A stretch of 64,000 nucleotides of DNA, from positions 372,001-436,000 of the forward strand of contig CAWCWV010000001.1 of NCBI GenBank assembly GCA_963799365.1. Direction: 5' to 3'. Position numbers and translations under genes: made by a program. Below are positions 1-9,002 of this stretch, piece after piece (position 1 is the first letter of the stretch; every line of letters starts with the position of its first letter). Origin of the DNA: Marinirhabdus sp963799365. GTDB lineage: Bacteria; Bacteroidota; Bacteroidia; Flavobacteriales; Flavobacteriaceae. The notes beneath the pieces were generated by a model. It was not told the DNA's origin. It worked only from the letters and a program-made list of their open reading frames with translations, and did no database searches.

Positions 1-30
1 GGTGGCTTTACAAATAAGTAAAAAGAAATT

Positions 31-387
31 TCACAAAACCATATCTGTTTTCACTAATAAAAACCAATCGTTGTCCAAAGATAAATAGCCTTGATCGTAC
101 ACATAGTTGTATGTTGAACCAGATTTGGTAATGTATTGGCTGGTGTAAAATTTAAAATTGAAACCGTGTTTGAGCAGGGTTTCTTTTGTGGTTTTAGTTT
201 TGTCTTTGGTATTGAGAGCCTCCAGAATACGATAGTTTTTCCGAAGACGGTTATTTACATTTCGCAGGAGATTTTTACCATCTTTATTTAGTGAATTGTT
301 ATGAGCATTCCTGCAGCCATCGCTGCAATACCTTTTGTCTGCACGACCAATTAACTTATCTCCACATTCTAAACACTTACGCTCCAT
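31..387 (-). CDS. Small zinc-ribbon protein, hypothetical
   Basis: A 118-residue protein of unknown function. The N-terminus carries C5-x2-C8 and C21-x3-C25, a treble-clef or zinc-ribbon arrangement likely to bind one Zn ion. The remainder is basic (many Lys, Arg, Asn) and then turns aromatic (YTSQY, YNYVYDQGY), with no signal peptide or membrane segment, so it should be cytoplasmic. The ATG at 387 is preceded on the minus strand by TATCTTTA, one base off the TAnnTTTG promoter box. It lies 18 bases downstream of the outer-membrane protein gene on the same strand. The family looks familiar from flavobacteria, but I know of no assigned role; nucleic-acid binding is only a guess. Confidence 0.75.
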   Translation of the reverse strand: MERKCLECGDKLIGRADKRYCSDGCRNAHNNSLNKDGKNLLRNVNNRLRKNYRILEALNTKDKTKTTKETLLKHGFNFKFYTSQYITKSGSTYNYVYDQGYLSLDNDWFLLVKTDMVL

Positions 388-405
388 TCTTTAAAGATAG
401 AAAAA

Positions 406-1332
406 TTATTCCTCACCGTCCAAAACTGGAGAGGCGGGGGAGTCTTCAACAATATCAAAACGGTAAATAGCTTCAAACCTTACAAACAATCCGCCACCTA
501 AGGTTGGGTTTAATTGTGTTCTATCGTCCCCAAAACTAAAAGCAGAAAGGCCTAAATCTGTTTTCTCCCCTTCTTCATAGAGCTCATAATTGTTGCTGGA
601 ATAGCCAAATTTGGCACGCAACAACACACTTTTTTCTAAGGCGTTAAACTGAAGGTAACTCGCAAATTCCAGTGAGCTTACATCTGCATATACACCGGCA
701 TTGTTTTCGGTAATACGGAAACTACGGCCTATGCCTATATAATCGAATCCTAGCGTTGTTATTCCGAAGGTATAATTAATGTCTGCTGCAATGGGAAGGG
801 AGACGTCCATTTCAAACTTATTATTCGGACTTAAATAATACCAGCCAATAATAGGAGTGGTGAAAAAACCGAAAGCTTCAGTAGAGCCATAGAATCCGAA
901 GCGATACTTAAGGTTTTCATTTTTTTGATATTTCAGCAAGGCAACCCCACCAAAATAGATATCTTCTCCCGAGCTATTTACATAATCTGAAGCAATTTTA
1001 GGCAAAAGTACTAGTGTACTGCTCCAGGTCGAGTTGTAGGTTGTAGCCAAGCCAAGTTTTACAATCGTACTATGAAGGCTTGTGGATTCGGCGTTGGGAA
1101 ATAATTGAAGGTTATTGCGGCTATAGACAGCGCCGGTAATAAAGGCATGTTTTTCATTAAGTACAATAGGGATCGTAAGGTCTGCGTCAAAAGATTTTAC
1201 GAAGGTACTTTCGCCTGTGCCTTCAAAATCGTTATTGAATGTTTGACCATATCCAATTTTTAATAGGTCTACGTAGTCTTGGGCAAAAATGGAAGTAGGA
1301 ATGAGAAAAAGAAGAAGGTATATTTTTTTCAA
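406..1332 (-). CDS. Outer-membrane beta-barrel protein (DUF6268-like)
   Basis: A 308-residue protein with a clear signal peptide (MKKIYLLLFLIPTSIFAQ, cleaved after the Ala before Gln). The rest alternates polar and hydrophobic residues in amphipathic beta strands rich in Tyr, Phe and Gly, as expected of an outer-membrane barrel. The composition and the FIGIGRSFR-type strands resemble DUF6268 proteins of Bacteroidota, whose substrate is unknown. The C-terminus ends in a short acidic tail (DIVEDSPASPVLDGEE) rather than a terminal aromatic residue, which is slightly unusual for a barrel. Barrel class is fairly secure; family name moderately so. Confidence 0.7.
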   Translation of the reverse strand: MKKIYLLLFLIPTSIFAQDYVDLLKIGYGQTFNNDFEGTGESTFVKSFDADLTIPIVLNEKHAFITGAVYSRNNLQLFPNAESTSLHSTIVKLGLATTYNSTWSSTLVLLPKIASDYVNSSGEDIYFGGVALLKYQKNENLKYRFGFYGSTEAFGFFTTPIIGWYYLSPNNKFEMDVSLPIAADINYTFGITTLGFDYIGIGRSFRITENNAGVYADVSSLEFASYLQFNALEKSVLLRAKFGYSSNNYELYEEGEKTDLGLSAFSFGDDRTQLNPTLGGGLFVRFEAIYRFDIVEDSPASPVLDGEE

Positions 1333-1410
1333 AATGGATGGCTTAGGTTAGGAGTTAAAGATAGAAAAAATAGTGAATTGGATTCTGTCACAATATTTTG
1401 CTTTATAATG

Positions 1411-1439
1411 TTGTTATCTAGAAGGGAAAATTATCTTTG
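1411..1439 (+). promoter_or_regulatory. Bacteroidetes-type promoter for the 1456 lipoprotein gene
   Basis: TTG at 1411-1413, an 18-base spacer and TATCTTTG at 1432-1439 match the -33/-7 consensus TTG-N17-23-TAnnTTTG used by the primary sigma factor of this phylum. Transcription would begin near 1446, about ten bases before the ATG. Confidence 0.7.
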
Positions 1440-1455
1440 TAAAAAATAAAAACTT

Positions 1456-2019
1456 ATGAAAACGGTAAAAAATATTTTGATAGCCTTTATGGCTGTAGCA
1501 ACATTGGTAGCTTGTAAAAGTGATGATGACAACGCTGAAGCTGCATTTGTGTTAACGAATGCAAATTTGGCTGGAGATTATGACCTTTCTTTTTTAACTG
1601 TAAATGCAGAAGTGACACAATCAATAGCGGGAGTTCCTGTAACAGCTGTGGTAAATGGACAAGGAGATACATTTCAGGCTACTGCAAATTTTACCAATAA
1701 TGGAACATTTGTATTGGATGGACAGTTTAGAATAAACACAACAGTTACTGTTGGTGGCGGCACTACCTCTACGCCTGTTATTGTAGATTTAGAAAATGAA
1801 AGCGGAACCTATACAATAGGAGGGAATGCAGATACTATTGTGTTTACAGGAATTGGAGATGTACAAGTTAATCCAACAGTGGCGATTGATGTTTTTAATG
1901 GCGCTTGGGACGTTACTTTATTTAATGAAAATGAAATTCGTTTACAAAAAATGGAAAACACTACCATTGATGGTATTGACACCGTTGCCAATGTAGAAAT
2001 TAGATTGATGCGTCAATAA
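1456..2019 (+). CDS. Small secreted lipoprotein, lipocalin-like
   Basis: A 187-residue predicted lipoprotein. The signal peptide MKTVKNILIAFMAVATLVAC ends in the lipobox LVAC, followed by KSDDD, the kind of acidic stretch linked to surface export of lipoproteins in Bacteroidota. The mature part is beta-rich (ANLAGDYDLSFL, then several short strands, ending VEIRLMR), like lipocalin-type lipoproteins that start with a GDY/GTW motif. It is a single-gene unit between its own promoter (1411-1439) and a terminator (2042-2072). No ligand or role can be assigned. Confidence 0.75.
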   Translation: MKTVKNILIAFMAVATLVACKSDDDNAEAAFVLTNANLAGDYDLSFLTVNAEVTQSIAGVPVTAVVNGQGDTFQATANFTNNGTFVLDGQFRINTTVTVGGGTTSTPVIVDLENESGTYTIGGNADTIVFTGIGDVQVNPTVAIDVFNGAWDVTLFNENEIRLQKMENTTIDGIDTVANVEIRLMRQ

Positions 2020-2041
2020 ATATAAATTTATAAAACCATTT

Positions 2042-2072
2042 AAAGCCACTCCGTTTTGAGTGGCTTTTTTTA
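2042..2072 (+). terminator. Rho-independent terminator after the 1456 lipoprotein gene
   Basis: A perfect 10-bp stem (AAAGCCACTC / GAGTGGCTTT) with a 6-base loop, followed by a T tract, begins 22 bases past the stop codon. It separates the lipoprotein gene from ileS. Confidence 0.85.
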
Positions 2073-2174
2073 TTCTGAAACTTCAGCACCTGCTATCTTG
2101 TTTAAATGAGGATAGCTTTTAGTTTTTACTTCAAAATTCACTAAATTCGCACCCTTATTAAAAAGGAACTATTG

Positions 2175-5100
2175 ATGGCAACTAAATTCAAAGAATACAA
2201 AGGCTTAGACCTTCCCAAATTGGGTGAGGACGTACTCGATTTTTGGAAACGTGAAAACATTTTCGAGGAGAGTATTGCCATTCGTAAAGATGCCGAACCT
2301 TTCGTGTTTTTTGAAGGACCACCCTCTGCAAACGGACTGCCGGGCATCCATCACGTCATGGCGCGTGCCATTAAAGATATTTTTTGCCGCTACAAAACTC
2401 AAAAAGGCTTTAAAGTAGATCGCAAAGCAGGTTGGGATACACACGGTTTGCCCATTGAATTAGGCGTAGAGAAAGAATTAGGAATTACCAAAGAAGACAT
2501 CGGCAAAAAAATTTCCGTAGAAGCCTACAACGACGCCTGCCGAAAAGCAGTCATGCGTTATACCGATGTTTGGAACAAAGTAACCGAGGAATACGGCTAT
2601 TGGGTAGATATGAAAGATCCTTACGTTACCTATAAGCCAAAATATATGGAAACTGTTTGGTGGTTGCTCAAACAAATTTATAACAAGGATTTATTGTATA
2701 AAGGGTATACAATTCAGCCCTATTCCCCAAAAGCAGGAACAGGTTTGAGTTCGCACGAATTAAATCAACCAGGAACCTATCAAGATGTTACCGATACTAC
2801 CGTAGTGGCACAGTTTAAAGCGGTCCCGGACACCTTGCCAGATTTTTTGGCAGAAAAAAGCAACAATATATGTTTCCTTGCGTGGACTACAACGCCTTGG
2901 ACGCTCCCAAGTAATACTGCATTAACTGTAGGACCTAAGATAGAGTATGTGTTGGTAACAACCTATAATGAGTATACGTTTCAGCCAATTAATGTGGTGT
3001 TGGCAAAGAAACTGGTTGGAAAGCAGTTTGGTGGAAAATATATCGCAACCGAAAATGATGAGGTCATTAACGCATACAAACAAGGGGACAAAAAAATTCC
3101 TTTTAAAATTGTAGCTGCATGTAAAGGAGTCGATTTATTGGAGATTCGATATGAGCAGTTGTTAGACTACGCGCAACCTCATGACAACCCAGAAAACGCC
3201 TTTAGGATCATTGCGGGAGATTTTGTGACTACAGAAGATGGTACGGGAATCGTACATACCGCACCTACTTTTGGGGCAGATGATGCATTGGTAGCCAAAC
3301 AAGCTGTGCCTGAAGTGCCACCATTGTTGGTGAAAGATGAAAACGGAAATTTAGTGCCCTTGGTCGATTTACAAGGAAAATTCCGTCCGGAATTGGGCGA
3401 TTTGGGAGGAAAATATGTAAAAAATGAATATTACGAAGATGGCGAAGCACCTGAAAAAAGTGTAGATGTTGAACTAGCCATTAAATTAAAAACTGAAAAT
3501 AAAGCATTTCACGTTGAAAAATACGTCCACAGTTACCCAAATTGCTGGCGAACAGATAAGCCTATTTTATACTATCCACTAGATTCCTGGTTTATAAAAG
3601 TGACCGAGTTTAGAGACAGAATGCACGAACTAAACGAAACCATTAACTGGAAGCCAAAAGCAACTGGAGAAGGCCGTTTTGGAAACTGGCTTGCCAATGC
3701 CAACGACTGGAACTTAAGCCGCTCGCGTTATTGGGGAATTCCACTTCCATTATGGCGAACAGAAGATGGAAAAGAAGAGATTGTAATTGGTTCTATTGAA
3801 GAGTTAAAAACTGAAATGGCAAAAGCCGTTGCGGCAGGGTTAATGCCGAAGGATATTTTTGAAGATTTTAAAGTAGGCGATTTTTCTGAAGAAAATTATG
3901 ATACTGTAGATTTACATAAAAATATAGTGGATGGTATCGTTTTGGTCTCCCCAACTGGTAGATCTATGAAGCGCGAAGCCGACTTGATTGACGTTTGGTT
4001 TGATAGTGGTTCTATGCCTTACGCACAATGGCACTATCCATTTGAAAATAAAGAAAAAGTTGAAAATACATGGCGCAAAGCCGATTTTATAGCCGAAGGG
4101 GTAGATCAAACTCGTGGTTGGTTTTATACCCTACACGCTATCGCTACTATGATTTTTGATGATGTAGCCTATAAAAACGTAGTATCTAACGGATTGGTAT
4201 TAGACAAGAACGGGCAGAAAATGTCCAAGCGCCTTGGAAATGCCGCAGATCCTTTTGATGTGTTGAAAACCTTCGGACCAGATGCTACAAGATGGTATAT
4301 GATAAGTAATGCCAACCCTTGGGATAACCTAAAATTCGATATTGATGGAATAGGTGAGGTGCGTAACAAATTTTTTGGCACACTTTACAATACGTATGGA
4401 TTCTTCAGCTTGTATGCCAATCTGGATGACTTTAATTATGCAGAAGCCAATATTCCTTCAGAAAAAAGACCAGAGATAGATCGTTGGATCCTTTCAGAAT
4501 TAAACACGCTTATTCAAGAAGTAGATGAATCATTTACAGACTATGAACCTACAAAAGCGGCTCGTTTTATTTCAAAGTTTGTACAGGAAAACCTGAGTAA
4601 TTGGTTTGTTCGGTTAAGCAGAAGGCGTTTTTGGAAGGGCGAGTATGCAGATGATAAAATTTCAGCATACCAAACCTTATACACCTGCTTAGTAACGGTA
4701 GCCCAATTGGGAGCGCCTATCGCACCATTTTTTATGGATAGGTTGTATAAAGATTTAACAAGTGGCGTTGTGAGGAATGCACCACAATCTGTCCATTTAA
4801 GCGATTTTCCAAAGGCAGATACTTCTTTGGTAGATAAAACATTGGAACGAAAAATGCAACGTGCACAAACAATATCATCTTTGGTATTATCGTTACGTCA
4901 ACGAGAGAAGATTAAAGTAAGACAGCCTTTACAAAAAATTATGGTCCCTGTTTTGGACGAAGCTACCAAGAATGAGATTGAAGCGGTAGCAGATTTAATC
5001 AAAAGTGAGGTGAATGTGAAGGAAGTGGAGCTCATTGATGAAGGTTCTGGAATTCTGGTAAAACAAATTAAACCCGATTTTCAAAAACTAGGGCCTCGAT

Positions 5101-5579
5101 TTGGAAAGGATATGAAAGCGGTTGCGGCTGTTATTCAGCAATTTGGACAAAAAGAGATTACTACTTTAGAAAATGAGGGTGAGATTACCGTCTTGGTTTC
5201 TGAAAAAAATACTACATTGACCCGTGAGGATGTTATTATAAGCTCCCAGGATATTGAAGGTTGGCTCGTTGCCAATGCAGATGGCATAACAGTTGCTTTG
5301 GATGTAACCATTACTCCAGCACTGAAAAAAGAAGGCATTGCTCGCGAGTTGGTAAATAGAATTCAGAATCTTAGAAAAGACTCAGGTTTTGAAGTGACAG
5401 ATAAAATAAGTGTAACTTTACAGGAAGACGTGACACTTATACCAGCAGTACAAGAAAATATTGACTATATTAAACAAGAAACCCTAACCAATACGTTGCA
5501 ATTTGTCCCACAATTAGATACAGGAGTAGAAATTACTTTTGATGACATTGTAACGAGACTAGAAATTAAAAAGAACTGA
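2175..5579 (+). CDS. ileS: Isoleucyl-tRNA synthetase, IleRS2-like with GIHH signature
   Basis: Charges tRNA-Ile with isoleucine in the cytoplasm. At 1134 residues it has the long form typical of Bacteroidota and of eukaryote-like (type 2) IleRS. The class I signature, normally HIGH, reads G57-I-H-H60 after PPSANGLP: first and third positions are swapped. The KMSKR loop is canonical (K682-R686). The editing domain lies between (AWTTTPWTLPSNTAL; GTGIVHTAPTFGADD), and the anticodon-binding region follows (ENLSNWFVRLSRRRFW). I start at the ATG (2175); an in-frame TTG immediately precedes it. The DksA/TraR-like gene begins two bases after the stop, so they are co-transcribed. The GXHH form is known in some IleRS2 enzymes and linked to strong mupirocin resistance. 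Confidence 0.97.
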   Translation: MATKFKEYKGLDLPKLGEDVLDFWKRENIFEESIAIRKDAEPFVFFEGPPSANGLPGIHHVMARAIKDIFCRYKTQKGFKVDRKAGWDTHGLPIELGVEKELGITKEDIGKKISVEAYNDACRKAVMRYTDVWNKVTEEYGYWVDMKDPYVTYKPKYMETVWWLLKQIYNKDLLYKGYTIQPYSPKAGTGLSSHELNQPGTYQDVTDTTVVAQFKAVPDTLPDFLAEKSNNICFLAWTTTPWTLPSNTALTVGPKIEYVLVTTYNEYTFQPINVVLAKKLVGKQFGGKYIATENDEVINAYKQGDKKIPFKIVAACKGVDLLEIRYEQLLDYAQPHDNPENAFRIIAGDFVTTEDGTGIVHTAPTFGADDALVAKQAVPEVPPLLVKDENGNLVPLVDLQGKFRPELGDLGGKYVKNEYYEDGEAPEKSVDVELAIKLKTENKAFHVEKYVHSYPNCWRTDKPILYYPLDSWFIKVTEFRDRMHELNETINWKPKATGEGRFGNWLANANDWNLSRSRYWGIPLPLWRTEDGKEEIVIGSIEELKTEMAKAVAAGLMPKDIFEDFKVGDFSEENYDTVDLHKNIVDGIVLVSPTGRSMKREADLIDVWFDSGSMPYAQWHYPFENKEKVENTWRKADFIAEGVDQTRGWFYTLHAIATMIFDDVAYKNVVSNGLVLDKNGQKMSKRLGNAADPFDVLKTFGPDATRWYMISNANPWDNLKFDIDGIGEVRNKFFGTLYNTYGFFSLYANLDDFNYAEANIPSEKRPEIDRWILSELNTLIQEVDESFTDYEPTKAARFISKFVQENLSNWFVRLSRRRFWKGEYADDKISAYQTLYTCLVTVAQLGAPIAPFFMDRLYKDLTSGVVRNAPQSVHLSDFPKADTSLVDKTLERKMQRAQTISSLVLSLRQREKIKVRQPLQKIMVPVLDEATKNEIEAVADLIKSEVNVKEVELIDEGSGILVKQIKPDFQKLGPRFGKDMKAVAAVIQQFGQKEITTLENEGEITVLVSEKNTTLTREDVIISSQDIEGWLVANADGITVALDVTITPALKKEGIARELVNRIQNLRKDSGFEVTDKISVTLQEDVTLIPAVQENIDYIKQETLTNTLQFVPQLDTGVEITFDDIVTRLEIKKN

Positions 5580-5581
5580 TT

Positions 5582-5962
5582 ATGGCAGAAGAAACTAAAA
5601 TTAGATATAGCGACGCTCAACTAGCAGAATTTAGAGTGTTGATAAACGATAAAATAAAGAAAGCAAAAGAACAATTAGAACTAATTGAAAGTGCTTATAG
5701 AAACGATTCCGACAACGGTACCGACGATACCTCTCCAACATTCAAGGCGTTTGATGAAGGTAGCGAAGTAATGAGCAAGGAAACCGCTTCACAATTGGCT
5801 ATTCGTCAAGAGAAGTTTATCCGCGATCTTAAAAATGCCTTGATTCGTATTGAAAATAAAACCTACGGCGTTTGTCGTGTTACAGGAAAATTAATTAATC
5901 CAGAGCGATTAAAGTTGGTGCCGCATGCTACGTTAAGTATTGAGGCTAAGAATATGCAGTGA
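5582..5962 (+). CDS. DksA/TraR-family regulator
   Basis: A 126-residue protein of the DksA/TraR family, which binds the RNA polymerase secondary channel. An N-terminal helical hairpin (DAQLAEFRVLINDKIKKAKE) is followed by an acidic tip (NDSDNGTDDTSP), the place where DksA carries functional Asp residues, then a second long helix (IRQEKFIRDLKNALIRIENKTYGVCRVTGK). The four-Cys zinc finger of DksA is reduced to one cysteine in YGVCRVTG, so zinc is probably not bound. The gene sits between ileS and lspA, which is common in flavobacteria, and translation is probably coupled to ileS. Family call secure; effect on transcription inferred. Confidence 0.88.
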   Translation: MAEETKIRYSDAQLAEFRVLINDKIKKAKEQLELIESAYRNDSDNGTDDTSPTFKAFDEGSEVMSKETASQLAIRQEKFIRDLKNALIRIENKTYGVCRVTGKLINPERLKLVPHATLSIEAKNMQ

Positions 5963-6083
5963 GTAAATGAGCCAGTATTTTTCACAGAAAAATACGTAGG
6001 CGAATTTATCCCGCTGTTTAGAGGGATTTCTATGCTAGCATATTGTTGATTTTTCTAAAAAAATCTTATAAAATTTAAAAGTC

Positions 6084-6716
6084 ATGAAACTTTCAATTGT
6101 AATGGTTGGGTTATGGCTTTTTTGCATTCAAAATGTCTTGGGACAAAAAGACCTTTCCAGAACCTACCTATCTGAAGGTGTTGAAAACATTGTTATAGAT
6201 GGCAATGGGGTACATTCTTTGAATATTGTAGCTGCAAATGTTGAGGAAATTTCAGTACAGGTGCATTTGGAAGGAGAAACTTCTGAAGAGATAGTGATTA
6301 AAGAACAGCTAGAAGGCAACAAATTGGAGCTAGGTTTCGGTTCCTGGCCGCTTGCTAAAACCTATAATGATAAGCTTTCGGCACACAAAATTGTAAGTGT
6401 TGTCGTAATTGTTTCAATTCCAGAGAACAAATTTGTTTCAATTACATCCAACACAACAGCTGTTTTTGCTGAAGGAAATTTCGGATTTTTGTATGTAGCT
6501 ATTGAAGATGCAGCCTGTGTTTTAAAGAATTTTAATGGGGATGCAAATCTTACAACTAATTACGGGATAATTCAGGTTAGTGTTAAAAATAATACAACTG
6601 TTGGTGAAGCCAAAACAACCTACGGAGCACTTCAAAATCGCCTAAAAAATACAGGGATCTATACTATTTATGCAGAAAGTATTCACGGAGATATTACACT
6701 GCAACAAACCCAATAA
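6084..6716 (+). CDS. Secreted beta-repeat protein, hypothetical (DUF4097-like)
   Basis: A 210-residue protein with a signal peptide (MKLSIVMVGLWLFCIQNVLGQ). The mature protein has short repeating beta strands (VENIVIDGNGVHSLNIVAANVEEISVQVHL; VSITSNTTAVFAEGNFGFLYVAIEDAACVLKNF), as in DUF4097 or auto-transporter-adhesin head domains that form a right-handed beta stack. There is no lipobox and no T9SS sorting domain, so it is probably periplasmic. It lies between the DksA-like gene and lspA on the same strand, 36 bases before lspA. Function unknown; the family link is tentative. Confidence 0.65.
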   Translation: MKLSIVMVGLWLFCIQNVLGQKDLSRTYLSEGVENIVIDGNGVHSLNIVAANVEEISVQVHLEGETSEEIVIKEQLEGNKLELGFGSWPLAKTYNDKLSAHKIVSVVVIVSIPENKFVSITSNTTAVFAEGNFGFLYVAIEDAACVLKNFNGDANLTTNYGIIQVSVKNNTTVGEAKTTYGALQNRLKNTGIYTIYAESIHGDITLQQTQ

Positions 6717-6752
6717 TATTCTTTATTTTTGCACCTTCAATTAAAGTAATTC

Positions 6753-7373
6753 ATGTCCTTAAAAAAAGCCGTTGCTATCATAATTCTGGTGTTGCTGATT
6801 GACCAGATTTCAAAAATTTACATCAAGACCACTTTTATTCTCGGGGATGGTTTTGATGTTTTTTCGTGGTTTAAAATTCATTTTGTAGAGAATGAAGGCA
6901 TGGCATGGGGTGCTAAAATCCCTGGGGAGTATGGTAAATTGTTTTTAACGCTTTTCCGCTTAATTGCCATTGTGGGGATTGGGTATTGGTTATGGGACTC
7001 GATACGTAAAAATGCTTCACGTGTGCTCATTATTTCTATTGCTTTGATATTTGCAGGGGCGATGGGTAATATTATTGACTCGGTTTTTTACGGCCTTATT
7101 TTTAATGATAGTTCGAGCCAAGTAGCTTCTTTTATGCCGCCAGAGGGTGGTTACGGAACCATTTTTCACGGGAAAGTAGTAGATATGCTTTATTTTCCTT
7201 TATGGGAAGGTGTTTTGCCAGAGTGGGTGCCCTTTTGGGGTGGAACGTATTTCACGTTTTTCGATCCGGTATTCAACATTGCAGATTCTGCGATAAGTGT
7301 AGGTTTGATATTGCTTGTGCTTTTCAACAAGAAAGCATTTCCGAAGAAAATAAATACAGAGGAGACTTCTTAA
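6753..7373 (+). CDS. lspA: Signal peptidase II (lipoprotein signal peptidase)
   Basis: An inner-membrane aspartyl peptidase that removes the signal peptide of diacylglyceryl-modified prolipoproteins. It has 206 residues, a little longer than the E. coli enzyme because of a loop between the last two membrane segments (SSSQVASFMPPEGGYGTIFHGK), typical of Bacteroidota. Four membrane helices are visible, as are the family blocks IDQISKIYIKT, VENEGMAWG, and the two catalytic-Asp blocks GNIIDS and FNIADSAIS. A TATTTTTG -7 box at 6724-6731 may give it its own promoter, though a -33 TTG is not obvious. The stop overlaps the convergent kinase gene by four bases. Its many lipoprotein substrates include several encoded here. 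Confidence 0.96.
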   Translation: MSLKKAVAIIILVLLIDQISKIYIKTTFILGDGFDVFSWFKIHFVENEGMAWGAKIPGEYGKLFLTLFRLIAIVGIGYWLWDSIRKNASRVLIISIALIFAGAMGNIIDSVFYGLIFNDSSSQVASFMPPEGGYGTIFHGKVVDMLYFPLWEGVLPEWVPFWGGTYFTFFDPVFNIADSAISVGLILLVLFNKKAFPKKINTEETS

Positions 7374-8512
7374 AAAACAATTGTAAATGTGGTACCTCGT
7401 TCTGGGGTGCTCTCTACTGAAATAGTTCCCCCCAAGGCTGAAACTTTATTTTTCAACTTAAAGAGATTTACGTCTTGGTCTTCAGAACCTTCAGATTTAT
7501 AATGTATTAAATCGAATGCTTTTTGTATATCCTCTTGAGTGGTAAACCCGATGCCATTATCCCTAACAAGTAAGATGGTATTTCCATCTGTATCCAAACT
7601 AAAAATATTAATACTTGGAGTTCTTTCTGGATGTCTAAACGCTATAGCACGAACAAATAGCGTCTCTAAAATACTTTCAAGGTACGATTGAATATAATGT
7701 ACGGTAGGCGCTTCAGAAAAATCGGTATATAATTGTACGTTGTGTTTACTTAATGTTGCGCCAATACGTTGCTGCACCAATGCAATAGAATCTTCAAAAC
7801 TAACATCTTTTTTAGCAATTTTGGCTGTTTCGTTTATAGATACAATTTCACACATGTTATGAACCGTGTTGCACAATTCTTTAGAGATGTCCTGGAGCAC
7901 GTTAAATAGTTCTTTAGCCTCGGTAGTATCTTTTGTGTCGCCCAAAAGCTCCAGAGAGATATTGATATTGCTGGCGTGTGATTTCAGGTTGTGAGACACC
8001 AAGTTTGCATAGTTAAAAAGTCTAGAATTTTGCGCCGTAATCGTTTTCATCGACTCCTGAAGCTTCAATTCTCTTTCTTTTTCCTGAGTTATATTTTGAA
8101 ATACACCTTGTACACCAATAATATTTTCGGCTGTATCGTATATTGGTTTCCCAATTGCACTAGCCCAAAACTCTTCACCAGTGAAGGTGAGCATTTTTAC
8201 TTGTGTTTTAAATGCTTGCCCTTTTGCACAGGCTTTGAATGTGGCAATAGTGCGATCCCTTTCCTCAGGAGCATAAAAGTTTAGGATATCTGTTAGTGAA
8301 GGGGAATAAGTAGTATTAGAAATTTTTAAAAGGCGCTTTCCCTGAGGATCAATATAATTTGTTTTGGTAACAAAATCTATGCAATACCCTCCTGTTCCCG
8401 TTAATAGAGCAACTTCATTATAATAAAAATTGTCGAAAAGATTTTCTTTACTTGGAGGAGGGGAGTTGTCCTGTAATAAGATTTTCTTTCTCTTTTGAGC
8501 CAAGAAATTCAT
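7370..8512 (-). CDS. PAS-domain sensor histidine kinase
   Basis: A soluble sensor kinase of about 380 residues from the ATG at 8512; an in-frame TTG at 8590 would add 26 residues but overlap the upstream DUF2752 gene. Numbered from the TTG, a PAS domain spans roughly 55-170 (AIGKPIYDTAENIIGVQGVFQNITQEKERE is the PAS/PAC end). The phospho-acceptor block is LVSH200NLKSHAS, a HisKA variant common in flavobacterial PAS kinases. The ATPase domain shows DNGIGF and the G2 region GGTISVESTPERGTTFTIVF at the C-terminus. No membrane segment is present, so it senses something cytoplasmic. No response regulator gene is adjacent. Convergent with lspA. Confidence 0.87.
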   Translation of the reverse strand: MNFLAQKRKKILLQDNSPPPSKENLFDNFYYNEVALLTGTGGYCIDFVTKTNYIDPQGKRLLKISNTTYSPSLTDILNFYAPEERDRTIATFKACAKGQAFKTQVKMLTFTGEEFWASAIGKPIYDTAENIIGVQGVFQNITQEKERELKLQESMKTITAQNSRLFNYANLVSHNLKSHASNINISLELLGDTKDTTEAKELFNVLQDISKELCNTVHNMCEIVSINETAKIAKKDVSFEDSIALVQQRIGATLSKHNVQLYTDFSEAPTVHYIQSYLESILETLFVRAIAFRHPERTPSINIFSLDTDGNTILLVRDNGIGFTTQEDIQKAFDLIHYKSEGSEDQDVNLFKLKNKVSALGGTISVESTPERGTTFTIVF

Positions 8513-8570
8513 TTCATCATTTAATTTGGTAGGGCAATATATAAAATATTTTTTAAATGTAGGGCTTTTC

Positions 8571-9002
8571 CTATAAACCAAGTGACTCAAATGGAGCTAA
8601 ATAGCTAAAAGGTTCAGAGGGTATATTGCGCAAAACCCAGTAAAATATAGCCACTGCAAAGTATCCATAGATAAACCATGGCCTGTAAAATAATTGTACC
8701 CTGTGTTCTTTTTGGAAGATATAATTGTAAATTTTCGCACCAACACCGTAACATATTAGGGGTAAGGATATTACCATAAAAGGGTTTAGCCTAAATGCAC
8801 TGTAAAATCTAAAATGTAATAAGTGATGTATGGCACGTTGTGAACCACATCCAGCGCAGTGGTACCCAGTTAGAGATTTAAAAGGACAACTTAAAAAATA
8901 AGCATGCTGTGTTGGACTATATTTAAAATAAAAGAGAAGCAGCAGTATTAAGAGAAAACTACTTGCTACTACTATAAGAATGCGTTTAGAGATTGGCTGC
9001 AC
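8571..9002 (-). CDS. DUF2752 membrane protein
   Basis: A 143-residue membrane protein with three to four hydrophobic segments. The DUF2752 hallmark is clear: C39PFKSLTGYHCAGCGSQRAIHHLLHFR, with CAGCGSQRA as the core. Its role is unknown. It overlaps the end of the upstream dispanin-like gene by 17 bases, so the two are translated from one mRNA with the second dispanin gene. Repeated association of DUF2752 with small two-helix membrane proteins suggests a shared membrane function, but that is inference. Confidence 0.85.
   Translation of the reverse strand: MQPISKRILIVVASSFLLILLLLFYFKYSPTQHAYFLSCPFKSLTGYHCAGCGSQRAIHHLLHFRFYSAFRLNPFMVISLPLICYGVGAKIYNYIFQKEHRVQLFYRPWFIYGYFAVAIFYWVLRNIPSEPFSYLAPFESLGL

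Noticed and set aside
5963..6083. Possible riboswitch or attenuator before the 6084 gene (AAAAATACGTAGGCGAATTT).
   Set aside because: No stable stem or known aptamer core is visible; it resembles a repeated flavobacterial intergenic motif only weakly.
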